DNA of 44,143 nt, from assembly GCA_030750865.1 (NCBI GenBank), contig JASMHE010000011.1, positions 1-44,143 on the forward strand. The letters run 5' to 3'. The notes beneath the pieces are model-generated. The model ran no database searches. It was not told where the DNA came from and saw nothing but the letters and a program-made list of their open reading frames with translations. Positions 8,254-16,534 of this stretch are shown piece after piece. Numbering within the stretch: the first letter of the stretch is position 1; each line of letters starts with the position of its first letter. The position numbers and the translations under genes are program-made. Source of the DNA: Alphaproteobacteria bacterium (GTDB lineage Bacteria > Pseudomonadota > Alphaproteobacteria > Micavibrionales > Micavibrionaceae).

Positions 8254-9045
8254 ATGACCGACTTGAAAATCCAGCTCAAAGCCGTTGAAAAAGCCTTCGG
8301 GAAAAACCATGTCCTGAACGGTGTTGATCTTGATGTGCCAAAAGGCGCATCGACGGTGATTATCGGCGGGTCCGGCAGCGGTAAATCCGTGATGCTGAAA
8401 TGTATTCTCGGTCTGATCCATCCCGATCGCGGATCGATTCTGGTCGATGGCCGCGAGGTCACCCATCTGGGCGCAAAAGACCGTGACGAAACCTTGCGCA
8501 AATTCGGCATGCTGTTCCAAAGTGCGGCCCTGTTCGATTCGCTGCCTGTCTGGGAAAATGTTGCATTCGGCCTTATTCAAGGGCGCCGCATGGACCGCAA
8601 AGACGCCTATAAAACAGCTGTTGAAAAACTCGAAGCCGTCGGCCTGAACGAAGATGTCGGCCGCCGCTTTCCGGCTGAACTGTCAGGCGGGATGCAAAAA
8701 CGTGTGGGTCTGGCCCGCGCCATTGCCGCCAACCCCGAAATTATTTTCTTTGATGAACCGACCACGGGCCTTGATCCGATCATGGCCGATGTTATTAACG
8801 ACCTGATTGTGAAAACCGTTAAGGATATCGGCGCAACCGCCCTGTCTATCACCCATGACATGGCTAGCGTGCGCAAAATCGCCGATTATGTGGCCATGAT
8901 CTATAAAGGCAAAATTGTCTGGTCCGGTCCGATTGATAAGCTGGATAATTCAGGCAATGAATATGTCGATCAATTCATCAATGGCCGTGCCGACGGCCCG
9001 ATCACCGACGAAGCCGTCAAAGAAGCCCTCGGAAAAACAGCGTAA
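8254..9045 (+). CDS. mlaF: MlaF-family ABC transporter ATP-binding protein
   Basis: Cytoplasmic ATPase that powers the MlaE permease encoded just upstream. Walker A is GGSGSGKS at residues 38-45, the Q-loop is in MLFQSAALFDSLPV, the ABC signature LSGGMQKR starts at residue 143, and Walker B FFDEPTTGLDP has Asp167 and Glu168. The switch His is in SITHDMASV. The FQSAALFDSL wording after the Q-loop is characteristic of the Mla/Ttg2A group rather than other importers. Length of 263 aa is usual. Its stop is two bases from the end of the convergent zincin-like gene, so mlaD, which often follows mlaF, is displaced or absent here. Confidence 0.94.
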   Translation: MTDLKIQLKAVEKAFGKNHVLNGVDLDVPKGASTVIIGGSGSGKSVMLKCILGLIHPDRGSILVDGREVTHLGAKDRDETLRKFGMLFQSAALFDSLPVWENVAFGLIQGRRMDRKDAYKTAVEKLEAVGLNEDVGRRFPAELSGGMQKRVGLARAIAANPEIIFFDEPTTGLDPIMADVINDLIVKTVKDIGATALSITHDMASVRKIADYVAMIYKGKIVWSGPIDKLDNSGNEYVDQFINGRADGPITDEAVKEALGKTA

Positions 9046-9047
9046 TA

Positions 9048-10262
9048 TCACGACACCAGAAACGAGTCATTGCGCGGCATTTCTTTTTCTTTGGAAAACA
9101 AAGGCTCTAACACAGGATTGCCCTGCAAACGCCCAACAAGATACCCAAGCTGCGTACCGACAACACGGCATATCTTGTCATGTTCTGCAATCATGTCATT
9201 CCGTTCGTTCAATGCCGAATAAACCGTCTCTTGGCACATCTCGCGGAAATATTCCGCATGCCGTTCTACCAATTGTTCCCGATAGACTTCGTTCAGATCG
9301 TCATCCTGGCTTGAACTTTCCAGATAATTATTTCCGCCCAGAATGGAAGAGTTCAGCGCAATCATCAAACGTGCCGAAGCAAGCGGCTGATCACCATCCA
9401 TCGCCGGATAATATTGCTTGTCTTCTTCGGGTATGGATAATTGCTCATTCAAAGGTTCTGCCGACAGCACAAGAGTCTGCTCGACCAAATGACCGAATTC
9501 ATGACTAAGCGTGCCAAACGCCATAACATACTCATCGCTATCATATGTTTCGTCTCTGTCCGTGGACCAATTTTTGGCCTGTATCATCGTCTGCACGGTT
9601 TTATCTTGCGGATTGACATGTATTTGTGCCCTGCCATCTAACCCCTCTTTATCAAAATCAACATAATCCAAATCGGGATTCTGCACGCCGTATAATCCGG
9701 CCAGCAGCGCCACATATTGCTGCCCGAAGGCCTGCTTTTGTTCGGCGGGCACATCAAAATGTCCGGCAAGGGCAATATTGTGACAAATATCGGCGACATT
9801 CCCGTCTGTCAGAATCAATTCCCGCAGTTCGGCCATTTTATTCTGGTGCAACTCAACCAGTTCGGACGGAATATCCACCGCCCGCACCAAGTTGGTTTTT
9901 ATCGAATCCGCCAATGCGGGGTCTTGTGCCCGTATTTCAGGTTCTTCGCGCAAGAAAATGGAAACCAGAAATTTCTGCTCTTGCTCATCCAGTGATGCAT
10001 ATTGATACGGCTCATAATTTTCCAGCACAAGTCGTCCGGCTTGTTGGATAAAATCAGCCGTGGATTGGTCAATCGGGACCACATCGATCATGTCATTGGA
10101 AAGATCATCATAGAGCGCCGCCATATCGGGGGAAAGACCGGCCCGAAACTGCGCCAAAACATCATTATCCAGCGCAGGCAGCACATCATTCACCAACACA
10201 TGCAGATCCTGATGATCATAATCGCCTGAACATAAATTAAACTGGTATGATAATTTCCGCAT
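9048..10262 (-). CDS. Zincin-like protein of unknown function (HEFGH motif)
   Basis: I do not recognise the family. The 404-aa product has an HExxH motif, His254-Glu255-Phe-Gly-His258, in a hydrophobic context (MAFGTLSHEFGHLVEQ), the normal form of a gluzincin or metzincin zinc site. A downstream segment, YREQLVERHAEYFREM, supplies His and Glu residues that could give the third ligand. The first 240 residues are acidic and helical with no known motif. There is no signal peptide or membrane segment, so it appears cytoplasmic unless exported by a non-classical route. The start at 10262 is chosen for its GGGGGA Shine-Dalgarno at 8-bp spacing; the frame extends 10 codons further without support. 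It stands alone, tail to tail with mlaF. Confidence 0.75.
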   Translation of the reverse strand: MRKLSYQFNLCSGDYDHQDLHVLVNDVLPALDNDVLAQFRAGLSPDMAALYDDLSNDMIDVVPIDQSTADFIQQAGRLVLENYEPYQYASLDEQEQKFLVSIFLREEPEIRAQDPALADSIKTNLVRAVDIPSELVELHQNKMAELRELILTDGNVADICHNIALAGHFDVPAEQKQAFGQQYVALLAGLYGVQNPDLDYVDFDKEGLDGRAQIHVNPQDKTVQTMIQAKNWSTDRDETYDSDEYVMAFGTLSHEFGHLVEQTLVLSAEPLNEQLSIPEEDKQYYPAMDGDQPLASARLMIALNSSILGGNNYLESSSQDDDLNEVYREQLVERHAEYFREMCQETVYSALNERNDMIAEHDKICRVVGTQLGYLVGRLQGNPVLEPLFSKEKEMPRNDSFLVS

Positions 10263-10391
10263 TAGATCGGTCCCCCAAATGACCATCCACAAGCGCGCAC
10301 ATTTATCCTTCTGCGCCCGTTTTCTTCTTCATTCCTTCGCGCATTGTCGCAGAAAATCCTTAAATTCCGGTATAACCCCGGCAAATCCCAT

Positions 10392-10419
10392 AAAAAAAGC
10401 CGCGATATTCGCGGCTTTT
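10392..10419 (-). terminator. Rho-independent terminator, works on both strands
   Basis: Perfect 7-bp GC stem (10399-10405 with 10409-10415, loop TAT). A run of Ts on the minus-strand side serves the small gene ending at 10469, and a shorter T run follows on the plus strand. Confidence 0.8.
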
Positions 10420-10468
10420 GTGAATCATATCTCTTTACGTGACGCAGAGCTGTGTCTGCCTGCGCATT

Positions 10469-10795
10469 TTACTGCGGCTTGAATTCATTTGCGGCATTGC
10501 CCAATGACTGCACCGCATCGGATACATGATCCAGCGCCGCGCCAATCTTACCGTCAGGGTCTGTGTACGCGTAATGTGCGGCGGCACCGGCGGCCATAAA
10601 GATTGCCGCGAAAACAGTACTGCGCGCAAAGTTACGGGCATGGCCCAAAACGCCCGGACCGGCAAGGTTAAATTCTTCCGAACAGCGCGGACATGTCACA
10701 CGGTGATCGGGTTTACGTGAATCTTCTGTTGCAACTTTTTCGACCTTTACGGTGTGCAATTCTTCCTGTGCATCGTGTGCGAAATCATCTGACAT
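10469..10795 (-). CDS. Small single-pass membrane protein with a CxxC motif, unknown function
   Basis: Unrecognised 108-aa protein. The acidic N-terminal half carries VTCPRCSEEFNLAGPG, a single CxxC pair like half of a zinc ribbon. It is followed by a hydrophobic segment (STVFAAIFMAAGAAAHYAY, roughly residues 59-77) and an amphipathic tail. This suggests a cytoplasmic metal-binding or redox head anchored to the inner membrane. The start at 10795 has the strong Shine-Dalgarno AGGAGAAA; two upstream in-frame ATGs lack one. A clear terminator follows, so it is probably a single-gene transcription unit between the GST and the zincin-like gene. Function cannot be assigned. Confidence 0.72.
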   Translation of the reverse strand: MSDDFAHDAQEELHTVKVEKVATEDSRKPDHRVTCPRCSEEFNLAGPGVLGHARNFARSTVFAAIFMAAGAAAHYAYTDPDGKIGAALDHVSDAVQSLGNAANEFKPQ

Positions 10796-10906
10796 GGCGG
10801 TTTCTCCTGCGTTGACGTTCATCGTTTTATTATTTTTCCATATTACGGAAAGTCTTATCGCAGAGTTTGACACGCCTGTCAATAAATTCGCATCATGAAA
10901 CGCGCA

Positions 10907-11533
10907 TCAGGCGGCCAGCGCCGTATATTCGATCTGTTCCGTCTCGATCGCCCGTTGATAGGCCGGACGGCTTGTCACGGCTTCCAGCAAGGCCTTTGTC
11001 TTCGGTCCGAATTTCGGTTTTTGCGGGAAGAAATCCCAGTTCGCCACAACCGCAACATAAATGTCACCGGCCGTGAAATTTTCACCGCACAGATACGGCC
11101 CGCCGCTTTCATCCAGCTGCTGTTCAACCAGACCCCATTGTGTCTGGATCGCATCGCAAGCAATCTTCATCGCCTCATCGCCCAGATCGTTTTTCTTGCA
11201 AAACAGCGCCTTGCCATACGCCGGATGCAATGTGGAATTGGCAAACATCAACCACTGCAACGCTGTGGCGCGGGCATAGCCTTCTTTGGGAATCAGATGT
11301 CCGTCATGGGTGTCATTCAGATAAATAATCATGGCGGCATTTTCGGTGACCAGACCATCGGGCGTCATCAACGCGCCAACCTGTCCACGCGGATTAATCT
11401 TCAGATATTCAAGGGAACGCTGTTCGCCCTTTGCTAAATCGATTTTATGGGGTTCGAACGCGACACCCAACTCTTCCAGTGCAACATGTACGGACATAGA
11501 ACACACACCCGGCGAATAATAAAGCGTATACAT
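10907..11533 (-). CDS. Glutathione S-transferase, beta-class type
   Basis: Cytosolic GST of 208 aa that probably conjugates or reduces electrophiles using glutathione. The N-terminal thioredoxin-fold domain opens MYTLYYSPGVCSMSVHVALEEL, with Cys11 at the position of the catalytic Cys10 of bacterial beta-class enzymes. The conserved cis-Pro region is seen around NPRGQVGALMTPDG and the glutathione-binding LVTENAAMIIYL. The C-terminal all-helical domain includes the N-capping box FTAGDIYVAVVANW. Length is typical. The start has an in-frame ATG with AAGGAGG close upstream (revcomp of cctccttt). Substrate cannot be deduced. It is an isolated gene divergent from the PBP1A gene across a C-rich region. 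Confidence 0.9.
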   Translation of the reverse strand: MYTLYYSPGVCSMSVHVALEELGVAFEPHKIDLAKGEQRSLEYLKINPRGQVGALMTPDGLVTENAAMIIYLNDTHDGHLIPKEGYARATALQWLMFANSTLHPAYGKALFCKKNDLGDEAMKIACDAIQTQWGLVEQQLDESGGPYLCGENFTAGDIYVAVVANWDFFPQKPKFGPKTKALLEAVTSRPAYQRAIETEQIEYTALAA

Positions 11534-11913
11534 TTGACGGCCTCCTTTTGCCTTTCAGACTCATAATGACTTGCCCCATAAAGGTAATGCAGACTTTGCC
11601 GCTGACCAGCCCCGCGCGCCGATATTTTTCCGTCCGTCCATATCTCTCGTTCATACCACACGTGCAAACCACGCGCCCGCGCCACTCCACGCCCCCCCAC
11701 ACGCGCGCCTGTCCGTCTGCGATAAATCAGGGCTATGCCGACACCACCCATTCCAAACCATCTTTCTCCTTACCTCATTCCCGCACGCCGTCCCCGCGCC
11801 CCCAAAACACCGGGAATCAATCAGATGACCCGCGCACGCTCATCAAGGTCTTTGATGGCTAAAATCCGTAAAAATCTGCATTAGAGTCTTTCTTCTGCCA
11901 CAAAGCTGTGCCA
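11534..11913. other. Gene-free C-rich divergent region between GST and PBP1A
   Basis: About 380 bp with no supported gene. From about 11600 to 11850 the plus strand is visibly rich in C and poor in G, with runs such as CGCCCCCCCACACGCGCG. The short frames crossing it have unnatural composition and no start signals. It resembles the C-rich tracts found after other plus-strand genes, but here lies upstream of one. Confidence 0.6.
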
Positions 11914-11919
11914 TATAAT
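11914..11919 (+). promoter_or_regulatory. Possible -10 box (TATAAT) in front of the PBP1A gene
   Basis: Perfect TATAAT only four bases before the ATG at 11924; there is no Shine-Dalgarno. A matching -35 box is weak. If used, the mRNA would start at or just inside the start codon, so this may be a chance match or a leaderless arrangement. Confidence 0.3.
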
Positions 11920-11923
11920 TGGC

Positions 11924-14362
11924 ATGCGGATTTTATGGTATGGATTTCTGGCACTTTTTTCTCTCGGCATGCTCGGCCTGATGGCCGGTGTGATCGGGGC
12001 TGTGTATCTGATTTCGCAATTCGGCAAAGACCTGCCTGACTATACATCCCTGAAACATTACGAACCGCCCGTTGTGACCCGCGTTTACGCCGGTGACGGC
12101 CGCCTGATGTCCGAATTCGCCGAAGAAAAGCGCGTGTTCGTGCCGATTGATTCCATTCCCGATATCGTGAAGCAGTCCTTTATTTCTGCCGAAGACCAGA
12201 ATTTTTACAGCCATAACGGCATTGATTATGTCGCCATCGTCCGCGCCATGCTGAAGAACATTAAAAATCTGGGCACCGGCCGCCGTCCCGAAGGGGCGTC
12301 AACCATTACACAGCAGGTTGCCAAAAATTTCCTGCTGACCAACGAAGTCTCCTATAAACGGAAAATCCGCGAAGCCATTCTGGCCTTCCGTATGGAACGC
12401 GCCATGAGCAAAGACCGCATTCTGGAACTATACCTGAACGAAATTTATCTGGGCGGCGGCACATACGGCGTTGCCGCAGCCGGCCTGTATTATTTCGATA
12501 AATCGCTCGAGGAGTTGAGCATCGATGAAGCCGCATTTCTGGCCGCCCTGCCCAAAGCACCGAACAATTATCACCCCGTCCGCCAGCATGACGCGGCGCT
12601 TGCACGGCGCAACTGGGTGATTTCACGCTTGAAACATAACAACTATATCACCGGCGATCAGGCCGACGCGGCCCGCGCCGAACCGCTTGTCATGTCCGAT
12701 CACAGCAGTTCGAACATTGTCTCCGCCTCTTATTTCGCCGAAGAAGTCCGGCGCGAAATTGCCGACCGTTACGGCTCTGATGCGCTGTATGGCGGCGGAC
12801 TTGCCGTGCGCACATCGATCGACCCGCATCTGCAAAACATTGCCGAAGTGACCCTGCGTGACGGCATCATTGATTATGACCGCCGCCACGGTTATCGCGG
12901 GCCGCTCGATCACTGGGATGATCTTGAAAACTGGCAGGAAAAGCTGACTGATTTCACCCCGCCTGCGGGCAAAATTGATCGCTGGCGTCTGGCTGTTGTG
13001 CTGAACGTCACGCACAATAATGCACTGGTCGGGTTTGAAGATGGCCGCAAAGGCGAATTGGAACTGCGTTACCTCAGCTGGGCGCGCAAAGCTCTGCCAA
13101 AAGGCAAGCGCGGCGCGGCACCAACCTCTGTAACACAAGTCCTCAGCAAGGGCGATGTCATCATGACCGAAGATGTGCAGGTTGACGGTGAAACCGTTCT
13201 GGGCCTGCGGCAAATTCCGGAAATTAATGGCGCGCTGATCGCACTTGATCCGCATACGGGCCGCATTCTGGCCATGCAAGGCGGCTGGAATTTCGACGCC
13301 AGCGAATTTAACCGCGCCACACAAGCAAAACGCCAACCGGGTTCGGCTTTCAAACCGTTTGTTTATCTGGCTGCGCTAGACAAAGGCTTTACGCCGGCCA
13401 CCCTTGTGCTGGATGCACCGTTCGTGATTGACCAGGGCGCAGGGCTGGGCCTGTGGCGACCAAGCAACTACACCAAAGAATTCTATGGCCCGACACCGAT
13501 CCGCGTCGGCATCGAAAAATCCAAAAACCTGATGACCGTCCGTCTGGCTGATTTCGTCGGCATGGATTACATCATCAAAATGGCCGAAAAATTCGGTGTC
13601 CAGAACGACATGAAACCATTGCTGGCCAACGCGCTTGGTTCGGGGGAAACAACATTGCTGCAACTGACTGCGGCTTACGCACAGCTTGTTAATGGCGGCA
13701 AGAAAATCAACCCGACCATGATCGACCGGATTCAAAACCGGCGCGGTGAAACCATCTTTATTCATGATGACCGCGACTGTCCTGATTGCGGTGATCTGAT
13801 CGAATGGAACGGCCAAGACGTGCCCGAACTGCCCGATAACCGCGCACAAATCGCCGATCCGCGCAAAGCCTACCAGATTGTTTCAATGCTCGAAGGGGTC
13901 GTCAAACGCGGCACAGGCGTGCGTATCCGCGCGCTGGGACGGCCGCTTGCCGGCAAAACGGGCACGACCAATGCCTCGCGCGATACATGGTTTATCGGCT
14001 TTTCACCGGACCTGACAGTCGGTGTTTTTGTCGGGTTTGATGAGCCCAAAACACTGGGCAAAGGGGAAACAGGCTCCTCCGTGGCTGTGCCGATTTTCCG
14101 TGATTTCATGGCCGAAGCACTGGCCGACACACCATCCATACCCTTCCGCGTGCCCGCAGGGGTTCGCCATGTGCGCATTAATGCCGATACAGGCGCGCGC
14201 GCCAAACCCGAAGATGAACGGGTCATCTGGGAAGCCTTCCTGTCCGGTACAGAACCGACCGATGATGTTTATATCCTCGACGGCAAAGGCATCAGCCTGA
14301 TGCCGAATATTGACAGCGCCCGTATGGATTCGGCCACATCCGGCACAGGCGGCCTGTACTAA
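11924..14362 (+). CDS. mrcA: Penicillin-binding protein 1A (bifunctional glycosyltransferase/transpeptidase)
   Basis: Class A PBP that polymerises lipid II and cross-links peptidoglycan in the periplasm, anchored by an N-terminal helix (about residues 5-31). The glycosyltransferase domain (about 50-225) has catalytic Glu90 in SAEDQNFYSHNG, followed by EGASTITQQVAKN and RKIREAILAFRMER. An OB-like insert precedes the transpeptidase domain, which has the SxxK motif Ser474-Lys477 in GSAFKPF, SxN at Ser533-Asn535 (KSKNL) and KTGTT at residues 678-682. The 812-aa length fits alphaproteobacterial PBP1A (MrcA/PonA). The start at 11924 gives a proper short cytoplasmic segment before the anchor but has no Shine-Dalgarno. 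yqgE follows 128 bp downstream with its own promoter. Confidence 0.95.
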   Translation: MRILWYGFLALFSLGMLGLMAGVIGAVYLISQFGKDLPDYTSLKHYEPPVVTRVYAGDGRLMSEFAEEKRVFVPIDSIPDIVKQSFISAEDQNFYSHNGIDYVAIVRAMLKNIKNLGTGRRPEGASTITQQVAKNFLLTNEVSYKRKIREAILAFRMERAMSKDRILELYLNEIYLGGGTYGVAAAGLYYFDKSLEELSIDEAAFLAALPKAPNNYHPVRQHDAALARRNWVISRLKHNNYITGDQADAARAEPLVMSDHSSSNIVSASYFAEEVRREIADRYGSDALYGGGLAVRTSIDPHLQNIAEVTLRDGIIDYDRRHGYRGPLDHWDDLENWQEKLTDFTPPAGKIDRWRLAVVLNVTHNNALVGFEDGRKGELELRYLSWARKALPKGKRGAAPTSVTQVLSKGDVIMTEDVQVDGETVLGLRQIPEINGALIALDPHTGRILAMQGGWNFDASEFNRATQAKRQPGSAFKPFVYLAALDKGFTPATLVLDAPFVIDQGAGLGLWRPSNYTKEFYGPTPIRVGIEKSKNLMTVRLADFVGMDYIIKMAEKFGVQNDMKPLLANALGSGETTLLQLTAAYAQLVNGGKKINPTMIDRIQNRRGETIFIHDDRDCPDCGDLIEWNGQDVPELPDNRAQIADPRKAYQIVSMLEGVVKRGTGVRIRALGRPLAGKTGTTNASRDTWFIGFSPDLTVGVFVGFDEPKTLGKGETGSSVAVPIFRDFMAEALADTPSIPFRVPAGVRHVRINADTGARAKPEDERVIWEAFLSGTEPTDDVYILDGKGISLMPNIDSARMDSATSGTGGLY

Positions 14363-14455
14363 ACCTGTACTAAACCCGTACTAACGTCCTCGCAGCACTC
14401 ACTACCGCGCGCCACCGCATCCGCAACACCGAACAGATTATAACGCATTCGGCGC

Positions 14456-14484
14456 TTGAACTCTGGCATCGAACGCAATAGATT
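14456..14484 (+). promoter_or_regulatory. Promoter of yqgE
   Basis: TTGAAC (14456-14461), 17-bp spacer, TAGATT (14479-14484). The expected transcription start falls on or next to the yqgE ATG at 14491, which fits a leaderless mRNA because no Shine-Dalgarno is present. Confidence 0.5.
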
Positions 14485-14490
14485 ATTGTT

Positions 14491-15108
14491 ATGACAGACG
14501 AAGAAAAATCAAAACCATCGCCTTTGAAGCGTTCCTCCGCGAAACATTCCTTTGCCGGTAAAATTCTGCTGGCGATGCCGTCCATTGACGACCCGCGTTT
14601 TGACCAGTCTGTCATTTATCTGTGCAGTCACGGCGAAGACGGCGCAATGGGGCTTGTCATCAATCAGGTTCTGCCCGGTATCGATATGGTCGAATTGATT
14701 GAACAGCTCAATATCGAAAAAGATATGACCCACAAAGCCGACTTGCTGTCGATGGATGTCTTAAGCGGCGGTCCGGTTGACAGTTCACGCGGGTTCTTGT
14801 TGCATTCGCTGGATTTCAATATGAAAGACACGCTGATCGTCAACGACAATATCGGCATCACAGGCACAATCGAAAGTCTGGAAGCCGTCGCCACAGGCGA
14901 CGGACCAAAAGACCGCCTGTTTATTCTGGGCTACGCCGGATGGTCCGCCGGTCAACTCGAAGAAGAAATCCAGAACAATGTCTGGCTGGTCACCGAACCG
15001 GACCGCGCCATGTTGTTCGACACACATCCTGAAGAAAAATGGAAAAAAGCCATTGATGATATGGGGATCGACCCGACCATGCTGTCCGCCACCGCCGGAC
15101 ATGCATAA
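14491..15108 (+). CDS. yqgE: YqgE/AlgH family protein (UPF0301/DUF179)
   Basis: Conserved cytoplasmic protein of unknown biochemical role. Diagnostic segments are FAGKILLAMPSIDDPRFDQS, then YLCSHGEDGAMGLVIN, then the GGPVDSSRGFLLHS motif, and FILGYAGWSAGQLEEEI near residue 150. Length of 205 aa matches the family (about 185-205). The first 25 residues are a charged, non-conserved extension. There is no Shine-Dalgarno, and the promoter -10 box lies only six bases from the ATG. The gene is convergent with the GNAT acetyltransferase. No function beyond the family name can be given. Confidence 0.92.
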   Translation: MTDEEKSKPSPLKRSSAKHSFAGKILLAMPSIDDPRFDQSVIYLCSHGEDGAMGLVINQVLPGIDMVELIEQLNIEKDMTHKADLLSMDVLSGGPVDSSRGFLLHSLDFNMKDTLIVNDNIGITGTIESLEAVATGDGPKDRLFILGYAGWSAGQLEEEIQNNVWLVTEPDRAMLFDTHPEEKWKKAIDDMGIDPTMLSATAGHA

Positions 15109-15184
15109 TATGATCGCGGAACGCGCGCGCCACATCACACGCCGCCCACAATAATACCTACAGAGAACGCCGCTAACCGTACCC

Positions 15185-15910
15185 CTAAACCTGTTTTGGA
15201 ACAGACGATTGCCGCGCTATAAAATCGCGCCGCGTCAGATGAAAAATATGGTGGTCCTGCAAACGGCCGTTAATCTGCATATAGTTCTTTTTCACGCCCT
15301 GATATGTGAAAGATAAGCGCCGCGCGACATTCATGCTTTTTTCATTGTCGGACAAGCAGGCAATCTCGATCCGGTCCAATGCCAGAAAATCAAAACAATA
15401 TTTCAACAAGGCCGCCAGCGCTTCGGTCATATAGCCCTGCCCCTGCCGGTCTTCGGCAATCCAGTACCCGAATGTGGCTGTGCCGACCGTCCGTGTCTGC
15501 GGCGGCGCATTCGCCGCACCAGCATCAGCCTCCGCATCTGCCACATCGCCTGCGGCGGGCCGCTTTACCGTTTTGCGTTTGACATTATTCACGTTCACCC
15601 CGCCGATAATCGCGCCGCTATCCCGCGCGCAAATCACAAACGCATAGCGCTTGTCATTATGCCATTGCCGGTACAGTTTTAACTGGCGGCGCATCCAGAA
15701 TGATTGCTCCAGCGCATTATCCGGCCATGCCGGTTCATACGGAGTCAGGTAATCACGGTTATCAGCCCGAATTGTCCGCCAGCGCGCCCAATCATCGGCG
15801 CGTGGCGGGCGCAGCACCACACGATCCGCCTGCAAGCGGACATCCGGCAAAGCGGGCGGCGTGATATCGCCCTTAACCTCTTTATACAGCATGGTGAAAA
15901 ACTGGCTCAT
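15185..15910 (-). CDS. GNAT N-acetyltransferase, RimJ/RimL-like
   Basis: Probable acetyl-CoA dependent N-acetyltransferase resembling RimJ/RimL, which acetylate N-termini of ribosomal proteins or small amines. Family hallmarks are VVLRPPRADDWARW at the N-terminus, FGYWIAEDRQGQGYMTEAL (the Q-G-Q-G acetyl-CoA pyrophosphate loop), and RIEIACLSDNEKSMNVARRLSF. Between the two core halves sits an Ala/Asp/Glu-rich low-complexity insert of about 25 residues (near positions 124-150), which is unusual and probably a surface loop. The start at 15910 (241 aa) is chosen for alignment with the family; the Shine-Dalgarno is poor, and the frame could open up to 17 codons earlier. Substrate unknown. Single gene, convergent with yqgE. 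Confidence 0.82.
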   Translation of the reverse strand: MSQFFTMLYKEVKGDITPPALPDVRLQADRVVLRPPRADDWARWRTIRADNRDYLTPYEPAWPDNALEQSFWMRRQLKLYRQWHNDKRYAFVICARDSGAIIGGVNVNNVKRKTVKRPAAGDVADAEADAGAANAPPQTRTVGTATFGYWIAEDRQGQGYMTEALAALLKYCFDFLALDRIEIACLSDNEKSMNVARRLSFTYQGVKKNYMQINGRLQDHHIFHLTRRDFIARQSSVPKQV

Positions 15911-16033
15911 GATTCCAATATGCCAGCCGGGTTTAAAAAAAGCCATAACAAGACGGCACATTTACCACGCACAGGGGGTGCTTGCACCACACGCCACACC
16001 CCTCCTATTTCCTAATTTTATGTAAAAAACATA

Positions 16034-16062
16034 TTGACATTGTGTATTTCATATATTATGGT
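16034..16062 (+). promoter_or_regulatory. Strong promoter of the 106-aa gene
   Basis: Consensus TTGACA (16034-16039), 17-bp spacer, TATGGT (16057-16062). The same -10 hexamer recurs in front of acpP, the M48 gene and the 70-aa gene. The mRNA would have a leader of about 65 nt. Confidence 0.65.
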
Positions 16063-16132
16063 TATGTTAAATCGTGTGAGGCGATAAGCGGATGCAAACG
16101 GGCGCATCACAATAAACCAAGCGGAGGGCAAC

Positions 16133-16453
16133 ATGGATACCACGGAAAACACAACCGGCGACATGAACGACAAAACAACACTGCGTCATCTGGGCGATAC
16201 TTTTATGGGCGCGGCGAAAATGACACTGGGCGGACCATTGACGATTATGTTCGGTATCGCGGCGGCATGTGCGCATATGACAAAAACCGGTCTTGCCATG
16301 AACGGGTTTGATATTGATGCCGCCGTTGATAACGGCACAACAGATGGCGGTGAAATCCTCCGTCACGGGTACGACATCACAAAGAGCGGCGCATCACAGA
16401 TGAGTGGCGGCATACAAGGTCTTGCAAAACCGCTGATGAACGCGATGGGCTAA
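16133..16453 (+). CDS. Small unknown protein with one hydrophobic segment
   Basis: 106-aa protein I do not recognise. Residues about 30-47 (MTLGGPLTIMFGIAAACAHM) are hydrophobic and Gly/Ala-rich, enough for one membrane helix or a signal-like anchor. The rest is polar with many Gly and Asp residues and no catalytic motif. The start is well supported: consensus promoter upstream and a GGAGGGC Shine-Dalgarno five to seven bases from the ATG. It precedes the M32 peptidase by 81 bp and could be co-transcribed, though a TATAGT hexamer (16497-16502) hints at a separate promoter there. Coding is likely because of the strong expression signals. Confidence 0.68.
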   Translation: MDTTENTTGDMNDKTTLRHLGDTFMGAAKMTLGGPLTIMFGIAAACAHMTKTGLAMNGFDIDAAVDNGTTDGGEILRHGYDITKSGASQMSGGIQGLAKPLMNAMG

Positions 16454-16534
16454 AACCGTTTCAAGATTAATTGTCGCCTTTTCAGGCAAAACCAGCTATA
16501 GTGGACGTGAAGATGAGTTAAACAGGTAATTTTC

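Noticed and set aside
10812-10820. TTGACGTTC upstream of the 108-aa gene as another NAD-type operator
   Set aside because: Only a partial half-site match, no inverse partner, and unrelated gene context.
11434-11751. 105-codon minus-strand frame upstream of the GST
   Set aside because: It overlaps the GST start and the C-rich tract; no motif and no start signal.
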